Shown here piece after piece: positions 5,398-10,901 of a DNA stretch of 11,073 nucleotides. Where the stretch lies: the NCBI GenBank assembly GCA_013821525.1, contig JACDGR010000078.1, forward strand, positions 1 through 11,073, written 5' to 3'. Within the stretch, counting starts at the first letter, position 1; each line of letters opens with the position of its first letter. Origin of the DNA: Actinomycetota bacterium (GTDB lineage: Bacteria > Actinomycetota > Thermoleophilia > Gaiellales > Gaiellaceae). The notes below the pieces were generated by a model, which saw only the letters and a program-made list of their open reading frames with translations, was not told where the DNA came from and searched no databases. The translations under genes and the position numbers were made by a program.

Positions 5398-7032
5398 ATG
5401 GCTCACAAAGAGCTCAAGTTCGGCGAGGAGGCGCGTCGCTCCCTGCAGAAGGGCGTCGACACGCTTGCCGACGCCGTCAAGGTGACGCTCGGCCCGAAGG
5501 GCCGTTACGTCGTGCTCGACAAGAAGTTCGGCGCCCCGACGATCACGAACGACGGTGTCACGATCGCTCGTGAGATCGACGTCGAGGACGTGTTCGAGAA
5601 CCAGGGTGCACAGCTGGTGCGCGAGGTCGCGACCGCGACCAACGACGTCGCCGGTGACGGCACCACGACGGCGACCGTGCTCGCTCAGGCGATCGTCCGC
5701 GAGGGCCTGAAGAACGTCTCGGCCGGCGCCAACCCGATGGGCCTCAAGCGGGGCATCGAGAAGGCCGTCGAGGCGATCGTCGAGAACCTGAAGTCCCAGT
5801 CGACCGAGATCTCGGGCAAGGAAGACATCGCGCGCGTTGCGACCGTCTCCTCGCGCTCGTCGGAGATCGGCGAGGTCCTGTCCGAGGCGATCGAGAAGGT
5901 CGGCAAGGACGGCGTCGTGAACGTCGAGGAGGGCCAGACCTTCGGCCTCGAGCTCGAGTTCACCGAGGGCATGCAGTTCGACAAGGGCTACCTGTCGCCG
6001 TACATGGTGACCGACGCAGAGCGCATGGAAGCCGTGCTCGACAACCCGTACATCCTGGTCGCGAACCAGAAGATCGGTGCTGTCAAGGACGTCCTGCCGG
6101 TGCTCGAGCAGGTCATTCAGGCGGGGCGCCCGCTGCTGATCGTGGCCGAGGACGTCGAGGGCGAGTCGCTCGCGACGATCGTGGTCAACAAGCTGCGCGG
6201 CACCTTCCAGGCCGTCGCCGTCAAGGCGCCGGGCTTCGGCGATCGCCGCAAGCGGATGCTCGAGGACATTGCGATCCTCACGGGCGCCGAAGTGATCACC
6301 GAGGAGATGGGCCTCAAGCTCGAGAACACGAAGACCACCCAGCTCGGTAACGCTCGCCGTGTGGTCGTCACGAAGGACACGACGACGCTGATCGACGGCG
6401 CCGGCGAAGCCGACGGCATCAAGGCCCGGATCAAGCAGATCAAGGCCGAGATCGAGAACACCGACTCCGACTTCGATCGCGAGAAGCTCCAGGAGCGCCT
6501 CGCGAAGCTCTCCGGCGGTGTCGCCGTCGTCAAGGTCGGCGCGGCCACCGAGACGGAGATGAAGGAGACCAAGCATCGCGTCGAGGACGCGCTGCAGGCC
6601 GCCCGTGCCGCCCTCGAGGAGGGCGTCGTCCCGGGTGGCGGTGTCGCACTGCTGAACGCGTCCGACGCGGTCAAGGATCAGGTCCTCGGCGACCTCGACG
6701 GTGACGAGCGCACGGGTGCGCAGATCATCATCAAGTCGCTCGAGGAGCCGCTCCGCCAGCTTGCGACGAACGCGGGCCTCGAGGGCTCCGTCGTCGTCCA
6801 GCAGGTGCGCACGGCGAAGCCGGGCGAGGGTCTGAACGTCGACACCGGCGAGGTCACCGACCTCGTCAAGGCCGGCATCACCGACCCGACGATGGTCACC
6901 CGCTCGGCGCTGCAGAACGCCGCGTCGATCGCGAAGAACATCCTGACGACCGAGGCGATCGTCGCCGAGGCTCCCGAGAAGGCAGGCGCAGCGATGGGTG
7001 GCGGCATGCCGGACATGGGCGGGATGATGTAA
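5398..7032 (+). CDS. groEL: Chaperonin GroEL (Hsp60)
   Basis: This is the 60-kDa chaperonin, which forms a double heptameric ring that folds proteins in an ATP-driven cycle with GroES. The 544 residues are full length. The ATP site shows VTLGPKGR (29-36), TNDGVTIARE (50-59) and GDGTTTATVL (86-95, D87), plus the catalytic aspartate D397 in VEDAL and VPGGGVALL near 412-418. The apical-domain segment LLIVAEDVEGE is present. The tail ends in a Gly-Met-rich GGGMPDMGGMM, the type found in housekeeping GroELs that assist general folding. AAGGAG lies 11 bases before the ATG. It is second in the groESL operon and is followed at once by two hairpins, the second a classic terminator. Confidence 0.99.
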   Translation: MAHKELKFGEEARRSLQKGVDTLADAVKVTLGPKGRYVVLDKKFGAPTITNDGVTIAREIDVEDVFENQGAQLVREVATATNDVAGDGTTTATVLAQAIVREGLKNVSAGANPMGLKRGIEKAVEAIVENLKSQSTEISGKEDIARVATVSSRSSEIGEVLSEAIEKVGKDGVVNVEEGQTFGLELEFTEGMQFDKGYLSPYMVTDAERMEAVLDNPYILVANQKIGAVKDVLPVLEQVIQAGRPLLIVAEDVEGESLATIVVNKLRGTFQAVAVKAPGFGDRRKRMLEDIAILTGAEVITEEMGLKLENTKTTQLGNARRVVVTKDTTTLIDGAGEADGIKARIKQIKAEIENTDSDFDREKLQERLAKLSGGVAVVKVGAATETEMKETKHRVEDALQAARAALEEGVVPGGGVALLNASDAVKDQVLGDLDGDERTGAQIIIKSLEEPLRQLATNAGLEGSVVVQQVRTAKPGEGLNVDTGEVTDLVKAGITDPTMVTRSALQNAASIAKNILTTEAIVAEAPEKAGAAMGGGMPDMGGMM

Positions 7033-7033
7033 G

Positions 7034-7054
7034 GCCAATCCCTCTGGGATTGGC
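7034..7054 (+). terminator. First hairpin after groEL
   Basis: GCCAATCCC and GGGATTGGC form a perfect 9-bp stem with a 3-base loop, two bases after the groEL stop. No T tract follows, so it is more likely an mRNA 3'-end stabiliser or the first part of a tandem terminator. Confidence 0.5.
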
Positions 7055-7067
7055 TAGAAGAGAGTCT

Positions 7068-7100
7068 GGGCGGTCCTGCGGGGCCGCCCTTCTCTTTTCT
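7068..7100 (+). terminator. Intrinsic terminator of the groESL operon
   Basis: GGGCGGTCC pairs with GGGCCGCCC (one G-T wobble) around a TGCG tetraloop. TTCTCTTTTCT follows directly. The strong stem and T-rich tail make this the best plus-strand terminator in the window. Confidence 0.85.
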
Positions 7101-7112
7101 GGGCTGCAGAGA

Positions 7113-7118
7113 TATCTT
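7113..7118 (+). promoter_or_regulatory. -10 element of the PAS gene, leaderless arrangement
   Basis: TATCTT (fits TANNNT) lies 7 bases before the GTG at 7126, just after the groEL terminator. There is no ribosome-binding sequence between, so the transcript probably starts at the start codon. Confidence 0.45.
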
Positions 7119-7125
7119 CGCCAGC

Positions 7126-7500
7126 GTGGTCGAGGATTCGATGCGGGCGCGTGCGCACACGCTCTTTCAGCAGACCCTCCTCGGCGACGCGGCCGAGCAT
7201 GCCGAGATCGGCGTGCTCGTGTGGAATGAGGAGCGGCGGTACGTCGCGGTCAACTCCGCTGCCTGCCGCATGATCGGTGCGACCCGCGCCGAGCTGCTCG
7301 ACGGCCAGGTCGGTGCGCAGAACCAGACGGACGCGGGCCGCAGTGCGCTCGCGACCGCGCTCGACGGCCAGCCTGCGTCGGGGAGGACACCGCTGCCGAC
7401 CGGGATCGAGGTCGAATGGATCACTGTCGCGACCGACATCGCCGGCCTGCCGCACATCCTCGGCCTGATGTGGCCCGTGCGCGACACGTCACCCTCCTGA
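7126..7500 (+). CDS. Small PAS-domain protein
   Basis: This is a 124-residue protein made of one PAS-like sensor domain and nothing else. After an N-terminal helix (MRARAHTLFQQTLLG), residues 27-46 (IGVLVWNEERRYVAVNSAAC) and the following RMIGATRAELLDGQVG give the standard PAS pattern of strand, strand and helix. The second half (EVEWITVATDIAGLPHILGLMW) supplies the closing strands. With no kinase, cyclase or DNA-binding domain attached, it could be a stand-alone sensor or a partner of a signalling protein encoded elsewhere; the ligand is unknown. The GTG at 7126 follows a TATCTT box; an ATG at 7141 is the alternative start. It is a single-gene unit between the groEL terminator and the tandem terminator repeats. 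Confidence 0.75.
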   Translation: MVEDSMRARAHTLFQQTLLGDAAEHAEIGVLVWNEERRYVAVNSAACRMIGATRAELLDGQVGAQNQTDAGRSALATALDGQPASGRTPLPTGIEVEWITVATDIAGLPHILGLMWPVRDTSPS

Positions 7501-7516
7501 CGAAAATTCCGCCTCC

Positions 7517-7543
7517 AACTAGAAGGCCGCCCGAGGGCGGCTT
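7517..7543 (-). terminator. Terminator hairpin in repeat copy 1
   Basis: This is the same 6-bp stem and loop as copies 2 and 3, followed leftwards by CTTCTAGTT. It also lies just after the PAS gene stop and may serve as its plus-strand 3' hairpin, though the plus side lacks a T tract. Confidence 0.45.
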
Positions 7544-7587
7544 CGCAGAGTTGTCGGGAGAACCCGCCCTCGGACGTCTGACCCCGG

Positions 7588-7613
7588 AACTAGAAAGGCC
7601 GCCCGAGGGCGGC
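7588..7613 (-). terminator. Terminator hairpin in repeat copy 2
   Basis: GCCGCC/GGCGGC with a 4-base loop; leftwards it is followed by CTTTCTAGTT, a short T-rich tail. It acts as a back-up to copy 3. Confidence 0.5.
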
Positions 7614-7659
7614 TTCGCAGAGTTGTCGGGAGAACCCGCCCTCGGACGTCTGACCCTGG

Positions 7660-7690
7660 AACTAGAAAAGCCGCCCGAGGGCGGCTTCTC
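7660..7690 (-). terminator. Terminator in repeat copy 3, for the sulfite-oxidase-like gene
   Basis: Read leftwards, AAGCCGCC, loop CTCG and GGCGGCTT form an 8-bp stem followed by TTCTAGTT, so four T's close and follow the stem. This is the best placed terminator for the minus-strand gene ending at 7779. Confidence 0.7.
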
Positions 7691-7747
7691 TAAGGGGATG
7701 GGGAGGGTGGTGCTGAAGCAGTTATCGGCGTGAAGTGTCACTGGTGC

Positions 7748-7765
7748 ATCCCTCGAACGAGGGAT
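7748..7765 (-). other. Hairpin just after the sulfite-oxidase-like gene
   Basis: ATCCCTC and GAGGGAT form a 7-bp perfect stem around a GAAC/GTTC loop, 13 bp past the gene's stop. No T tract follows. It is probably an mRNA 3' hairpin upstream of the tandem terminators. The rest of 7693-7778 shows nothing recognisable. Confidence 0.4.
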
Positions 7766-7778
7766 CCGACCGAACGTC

Positions 7779-8387
7779 TCAGAAGCCGTAGCGCTGCTCG
7801 GCCCAGGGGTCCGCATCGTTGTGGTAGCCGTAGCGCTCCCAGAACCCGGGCTTGTCGACGGCCGAGAGCTCGATTCCCCGCAGCCACTTCGCGCTCTTCC
7901 AGAAGTACTTCCCGGGAATCACGAGCCGCAGCGGATAGCCGTGGTCCGGCGTCAGCGGCTCCCCGTCGCCGTGGGTTGCAAGGAGGGCCTGGGGATCGGC
8001 GAGGTAGGCGATCGGGACGTTCGAGGTGAAGCCGGCTTCTGCGTGTGCGATCGCGAACCGCGCGGTCGGCTCCGGCCGCACGAGCTTCGCGAGCTCGCTC
8101 CAGTGCACACCCTCGAACTGCGCGTCGAAACGAGACCAGCGGGTCACGCAGTGGATGTCCTGCGTGTTCGCCGTGCGCGGCAGCTCCGAGAGCTGCTCCC
8201 AGGTGAGCTCGACCTCTTCCTCGACCTCGCCAAAGATCCGCAGCGTCCAGGCAGAGAGGTCGTCGTAGCGGGCGACAGAGCCTGCATGCAGCACGGGCCA
8301 TTTCGCGGTGTAGTACTGCCCCGGCGGGAGGCGGGCGGGGTCGAATCCCGCCTCGATCAGCTTCCGCTCGGCTTTCGACCTGAACAC
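7779..8387 (-). CDS. Sulfite-oxidase-like molybdopterin oxidoreductase
   Basis: This is a 202-residue protein of the short sulfite oxidase-like (SUOX/YedY-type molybdopterin) family. It has the family's RLPPGQYYTAKWPVLHAG near the start, the Mo-coordinating cysteine C80 in DIHCVTRWSR, HGYPLRLVIPGKYFWKSAKW for cofactor binding, and the typical ending DKPGFWERYGYHNDADPWAE. There is no Tat or Sec signal and no dimerisation or heme domain, so it is probably cytosolic and a stand-alone Mo subunit; the substrate is unknown. I chose the GTG at 8387 because TAGACT lies 7 bases upstream. The ATG at 8408 would add seven residues and start inside the ygfZ start region. It is divergent from ygfZ; the tandem terminator repeats lie downstream. 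Confidence 0.9.
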   Translation of the reverse strand: MFRSKAERKLIEAGFDPARLPPGQYYTAKWPVLHAGSVARYDDLSAWTLRIFGEVEEEVELTWEQLSELPRTANTQDIHCVTRWSRFDAQFEGVHWSELAKLVRPEPTARFAIAHAEAGFTSNVPIAYLADPQALLATHGDGEPLTPDHGYPLRLVIPGKYFWKSAKWLRGIELSAVDKPGFWERYGYHNDADPWAEQRYGF

Positions 8388-8393
8388 GCTGTC

Positions 8394-8400
8394 TAGTCTA
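8394..8400. promoter_or_regulatory. Shared symmetric -10 element (TAGTCTA) for two divergent leaderless genes
   Basis: On the plus strand TAGTCT (8394-8399) lies 7 bases before the ygfZ ATG at 8407. On the minus strand TAGACT (8400-8395) lies 7 bases before the GTG at 8387. The two hexamers overlap by five bases, because TANNNTA reads as a -10 box in both directions. No -35 box or ribosome site is evident on either side. Confidence 0.6.
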
Positions 8401-8406
8401 GGGAGC

Positions 8407-9165
8407 ATGGCAATGACGACACCCGAGACCGCGCGCCGTCAGCGCGCATACGTCCGCGTGCAGGGCCCCGACGCGGTCGACTATCTCGACCGGATGCTCT
8501 CCAACGACGTCCCGGAAGCGGGGTCGGTCGACGCGCTCCTCCTGACGCCGAAGGCGCGCGTGATCGCGCCCGTGCTCGTCTGGCGTCGAGGCCCGGATGA
8601 CGTGCTGCTCCTGACGGAGCCCGAGCTCGGCCCGACGTTGCTCGGCCAGCTGACTCGCATGCGGTTCGCCGCCAGGTGCGAGATCCAGCTCGAGGAGCAC
8701 AGCTCGACGATCGTCCTCGCCGACGTGCCGGGAATACCGAACCGCGACTACGGGCGACCAGCGACCGAGGTGCTCGACGAAACGCTCCCGGCCTCGCTCG
8801 ACGACGACGGGCTCGAGCGGCTGCGCATCGAGGCGGGCACGCCGCGCTACGGTCAGGAGATCGACGATCGCGTGCTGCCCGCCGAGGCCGGCCTCGAAGC
8901 GCGCGCGATCTCCTTCTCGAAGGGCTGCTACCCGGGGCAGGAGCCGATCGCGCGGCAACACTATCGCGGCAAGGTCAACCGACGCCTGCGCGTCCTCGAG
9001 GTGGCGGGTGCGGCGCCCCCCGCGGAGACCCCTGTCGTCTTCGGTGAGAAGGACGTCGGCCGCATCACGAGCGCGGTCGCCGGTCTCGCACTCGCCTACG
9101 TGCGGGTCGAGGTGCCGGATGACGCGGAGCTCCGCGTCGGCGACGCAACCGCGTCCCTGCGCTGA
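8407..9165 (+). CDS. ygfZ: YgfZ/GcvT-type folate-binding protein
   Basis: This is a 252-residue member of the YgfZ (COG0354) branch of the GcvT family. These proteins use folate to support iron-sulfur enzymes such as the tRNA methylthiotransferase MiaB. The diagnostic motif is KGCYPGQE (172-179, with C174), and RGKVNRRLRVLEV follows as the start of the C-terminal part. The N-terminal half has VQGPDAVDYLDRMLSNDV and LLLTPKARVIAPVLV as in the family. It is shorter than E. coli YgfZ (about 326), mainly through a compact C-terminal domain, which is common in actinobacteria. The ATG follows a TAGTCT box by 7 bases with no ribosome site. An internal ATG two codons on is possible. It ends 2 bp from the MarR gene stop. 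Confidence 0.9.
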   Translation: MAMTTPETARRQRAYVRVQGPDAVDYLDRMLSNDVPEAGSVDALLLTPKARVIAPVLVWRRGPDDVLLLTEPELGPTLLGQLTRMRFAARCEIQLEEHSSTIVLADVPGIPNRDYGRPATEVLDETLPASLDDDGLERLRIEAGTPRYGQEIDDRVLPAEAGLEARAISFSKGCYPGQEPIARQHYRGKVNRRLRVLEVAGAAPPAETPVVFGEKDVGRITSAVAGLALAYVRVEVPDDAELRVGDATASLR

Positions 9166-9167
9166 AT

Positions 9168-9602
9168 CTATTCGGCCGCGGTCAGCACCTCGTTCAGGCG
9201 CGCGGCGAGCTGACTCAACTCCTCCGTCGTCGCGCCTCCGTCTGCGGCGATCGTCCGAGCCAGTTCGTCGAGCAGTGTGAGGGCCGAGCGCGCCCGGGCC
9301 GCGCCGGTCTTCGTCAGCCGCACGACCGATGAGCGACGATCCGTCGCATGCGGCACACGCTCGAGATCGCCGGCCTTTTCGAGACGGCCCGCCGCGTCAC
9401 TCGCCGACATGAACGCGACGCCCATCTCCTCCGCAAGGTTCGTGACGGTCAACCCTGCCGGTGAGGTCGCCAGGTGCAGCAGCGCTGAGAGCTCGTTGTC
9501 GCCGACGCCCTGCTCCTCCAGCAGAAGCGTGACCTGACGCACGGAGCGTCGCGCGGCCGACCACAGGTCGAGGAAGAGCCAGGCGGGGCGGTCCGGATCC
9601 AT
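9168..9602 (-). CDS. MarR-family transcriptional regulator
   Basis: This is a 144-residue winged helix-turn-helix protein of the MarR type. It should bind DNA as a dimer and respond to a small ligand. N- and C-terminal helices (LFLDLWSAARRSVRQVTLLL; EELSQLAARLNEVL) form the dimer interface. LTVTNLAEEMGVAFMSASDA (about 50-70) carries the HTH, RLEKAGDLERV is the following helix, and DRRSSVVRLT forms the wing with the family's D-R-R pattern. Convergent with ygfZ (2 bp between the stops). Its start faces the tRNA-Arg gene, 22 bp away. CAGTGT lies 6 bases before the ATG and could be a degenerate -10 box for a leaderless transcript. The regulated genes are unknown, and no adjacent transporter or detoxification gene gives a clue. 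Confidence 0.92.
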   Translation of the reverse strand: MDPDRPAWLFLDLWSAARRSVRQVTLLLEEQGVGDNELSALLHLATSPAGLTVTNLAEEMGVAFMSASDAAGRLEKAGDLERVPHATDRRSSVVRLTKTGAARARSALTLLDELARTIAADGGATTEELSQLAARLNEVLTAAE

Positions 9603-9607
9603 GCCGG

Positions 9608-9613
9608 TACACT
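9608..9613 (+). promoter_or_regulatory. Candidate -10 of the tRNA-Arg promoter
   Basis: TACACT fits TANNNT and would start transcription around 9620, about 5 bases before the mature tRNA. On the other strand the overlapping CAGTGT may serve the MarR gene. No -35 box is seen. Confidence 0.4.
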
Positions 9614-9624
9614 GGCAGCCCCGA

Positions 9625-9697
9625 GCGCCCGTAGCTCAGGGGATAGAGCGCTGCCCTGCGGAGGCAGAGGTCGCAAGTTCGAATCTTGCCGGGCGCA
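9625..9697 (+). tRNA. tRNA-Arg, anticodon GCG
   Basis: A full cloverleaf folds in 73 bases: acceptor GCGCCCG/CGGGCGC, D stem GCTC/GAGC with loop AGGGGATA, anticodon stem CTGCC/GGCAG, variable AGGTC, T stem GCAAG/CTTGC with loop TTCGAAT, and discriminator A. The CCA end is not encoded. The anticodon loop CTGCGGA gives anticodon GCG (9658-9660), which reads CGC and by wobble CGU. The arginine identity elements A20 and C35 are present. Bacteria normally use ACG for this codon box, so GCG is unusual. G37 and the rest of the loop look like the CCG isoacceptor with one change at position 34. The 3' half is duplicated 140 bp downstream. Confidence 0.95.
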
Positions 9698-9704
9698 TCT
9701 CACG
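9663..9704. repeat. 42-bp direct repeat, copy 1 (tRNA 3' half)
   Basis: This runs from the 3' strand of the anticodon stem through the discriminator base and seven bases beyond the tRNA. It is identical to 9803-9844, at an offset of exactly 140 bp. Confidence 0.95.
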
Positions 9705-9705
9705 A

Positions 9706-9742
9706 GAAGACCTCGGCGGAGCCGCTGCTGTTGGAGGTCTTC
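9706..9742 (+). other. Hairpin after tRNA-Arg
   Basis: GAAGACCTC and GAGGTCTTC form a perfect 9-bp stem around a 19-base loop that can itself fold (CGGC/GCCG). It begins 9 bases after the tRNA. A few T's lie only within the stem, so a Rho-independent tRNA terminator is possible but not typical. It could also be a structured remnant inside the interval between the two repeats. Confidence 0.5.
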
Positions 9743-9773
9743 CTCTCGCGGGGCGACGCGATCGTTCCAGGCA

Positions 9774-9837
9774 GCTCGAGCGAGCGCTGCACTGTGCACA
9801 TGGGCAGAGGTCGCAAGTTCGAATCTTGCCGGGCGCA
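9774..9837 (+). pseudogene. Decayed partial copy of tRNA-Arg
   Basis: The last 35 bases are identical to the 3' half of the tRNA-Arg gene. Upstream, GCTC (9774) and GAGCGCTGC (9782-9790) match the D stem and first anticodon-stem strand in the right order. However, the D loop is shortened and the anticodon region is replaced by ACTGTGCACATG. No 5' acceptor strand can pair with CGGGCGC, so no functional tRNA can form. It is either a decayed tandem tRNA or an attachment-site remnant; the upstream matches are short and could be chance. Confidence 0.6.
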
Positions 9838-9844
9838 TCTCACG
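9803..9844. repeat. 42-bp direct repeat, copy 2
   Basis: This is the exact copy of 9663-9704, ending 23 bp before the stop of the cupin gene on the other strand. Together with copy 1 it brackets 98 bp with no open gene. Confidence 0.95.
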
Positions 9845-9867
9845 CGAACTCATCGCCGCGCCTGAGC

Positions 9868-10815
9868 TCAGTTCGCCGGCTCGCCGTCGAGATAGTCCAG
9901 GTTCTCGATGCGGCCGATCACACCGAGCCCGCGGAACGCGATCTTGTTCGAGCGGTGGTAGTAACACATGTCGTTCGGTCGCCTCGTGCCGTAGATCAGC
10001 ATCGTCAGCCCGTCCGAGCCGGCGCGAAAGGCATGGCCGATCCGGGTGCCGGGCGGGCGTGCGATCACGTGTCCCGCGTGCACCGGCATATCCTCTCGTC
10101 TGACGCCGCGCGCGACGCTTGTCGGAGAGGGCCATAGCTCGAGCGTCCCCTCGCCTTCGAGGATCACGAACACCTCTTCCTCCTCCGAGTGGCAATGCGG
10201 CGGCGCGCCGGTCGCACCCGGGTCGAGTCGCTCCCAGTGGAAGCCCGCTTGCACCGAACGCTCCGTCGTCGCAAGCGGCGCCGTCGCAACGCCCTGCCAC
10301 GACCGGTCGAGCTCGACCTCGTTGATGTTCAGGATGTTCGGTGGGCGTGGCGCCGGTTCGCCAAGCTCGAGCGGCTCGGCCGTCGCTTCGATCCCCCACG
10401 GGTCGTCGTCGCGGCCCTCCAGCCAGATGCGTCCCATCCGCACTGCGCGCGACCGTGGCAGCCATCCGATCTCGGTGCGCAGTCGCGTTCCGAAGACGAG
10501 GTAGTCGAGTCCGTCGGGGCCTGCGACAAACGTGTGCACGTGCTCACGCGCACGCTGAATCACGCAGTCGCCGGGTCGCACGTCGTGCACCGCACCGTCC
10601 TGCCACGCGAGACCGGATCCCCCGAGCACGAAGAACACCTCCTCCGACGCGCCGTGGGAGTGCGGGGGCGTCGGGAGCTTCCCGGCAGCGACCCGGACAC
10701 GGTGCACGCCGACGCCGACGATGCCTGCGGCGTCCCCGAGCATCTGCCACACGGCGCTGATCTCACCTGAGGCAAGATCGTGCCGCTCGACGTCGTCCCA
10801 GTGCGCGAGGCCCAT
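9868..10815 (-). CDS. Two-domain cupin (bicupin) protein
   Basis: This is a 315-residue cytosolic protein with two cupin beta barrels. The first has PTPPHSHGASEEVFFVLGG (H52, H54, E58/E59) with H92/H94 in REHVHTF. The second has APPHCHSEEEEVFVILEGEG (H207, H209, E213/E214) with H261 in RIGHAF. Both therefore keep the His-His-Glu-His metal set. Cupins of this layout include dioxygenases, isomerases and seed-storage-like binding proteins; neither substrate nor reaction can be assigned. The C-terminal CYYHRSNKIAFRGLGVIGRI closes the domain. The ATG at 10815 follows TAAAGT by six bases, with no ribosome site. It is a single-gene unit, divergent from the secreted-protein gene; its end approaches the tRNA duplication. 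Confidence 0.88.
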   Translation of the reverse strand: MGLAHWDDVERHDLASGEISAVWQMLGDAAGIVGVGVHRVRVAAGKLPTPPHSHGASEEVFFVLGGSGLAWQDGAVHDVRPGDCVIQRAREHVHTFVAGPDGLDYLVFGTRLRTEIGWLPRSRAVRMGRIWLEGRDDDPWGIEATAEPLELGEPAPRPPNILNINEVELDRSWQGVATAPLATTERSVQAGFHWERLDPGATGAPPHCHSEEEEVFVILEGEGTLELWPSPTSVARGVRREDMPVHAGHVIARPPGTRIGHAFRAGSDGLTMLIYGTRRPNDMCYYHRSNKIAFRGLGVIGRIENLDYLDGEPAN

Positions 10816-10821
10816 CCCACG

Positions 10822-10827
10822 ACTTTA
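10822..10827 (-). promoter_or_regulatory. -10 element of the bicupin gene, leaderless arrangement
   Basis: On the minus strand TAAAGT lies six bases before the ATG at 10815. The region 10816-10901 between the two divergent genes is lower in GC than its neighbours, as expected for a promoter region; no -35 box is clear. Confidence 0.45.
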
Positions 10828-10901
10828 CGGAATTCGGCTCTCTGATTGGGATTTTGCTGCCCTCCAAGACACTTTCGGGCGCAGTCTGTTATGGATGTCA
10901 G

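Larger units (their letters stand above)
7525..7692. repeat. Three tandem 72-bp repeats carrying terminator hairpins
   Basis: The unit begins GGCCGCCCGAGGGCGGCTTC and recurs at 7525, 7597 and 7669. The first two copies are complete with one mismatch at C/T; the third stops after the hairpin. Every copy has GCCGCC-CGAG-GGCGGC. The two complete copies also hold CCGCCCTCGG 23 bases after CCGAGGGCGG. These two 10-base segments are exact complements, so a second hairpin can form that excludes the first. The array lies between the convergent PAS and sulfite-oxidase-like genes. Confidence 0.9.

Noticed and set aside
5359..7038. A 559-residue open frame antisense to groEL
   Set aside because: Composition is Arg/Leu/Asp-rich and repetitive, as expected from the complement of a GC-rich gene. 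It mirrors groEL exactly and has no recognisable domain.
7525..7692. CRISPR array or repeat-containing protein (an in-frame 24-residue repeat containing PPEGGFAELSGEPALG)
   Set aside because: Copies are contiguous without unique spacers, and each contains a terminator hairpin. The open frame exists because 72 is a multiple of three, and no start or ribosome site supports translation.
8388..8408. ATG at 8408 as start of the sulfite-oxidase-like protein
   Set aside because: It would overlap the ygfZ start codon (CATG shared by both strands) and has no promoter or ribosome site upstream at a sensible distance. The GTG at 8387 has a -10 box at 7 bases.
9862..9871. Palindrome CTGAGCTCAG as an operator
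   Set aside because: It lies at the end of the bicupin coding region, is only 10 bp, and has no second copy near a promoter.
9844..9876. Inverted repeat GCGAACT/AGTTCGC as a terminator of the bicupin gene
   Set aside because: It encloses the stop codon, has a 19-base loop and no T tract, so termination is not supported.
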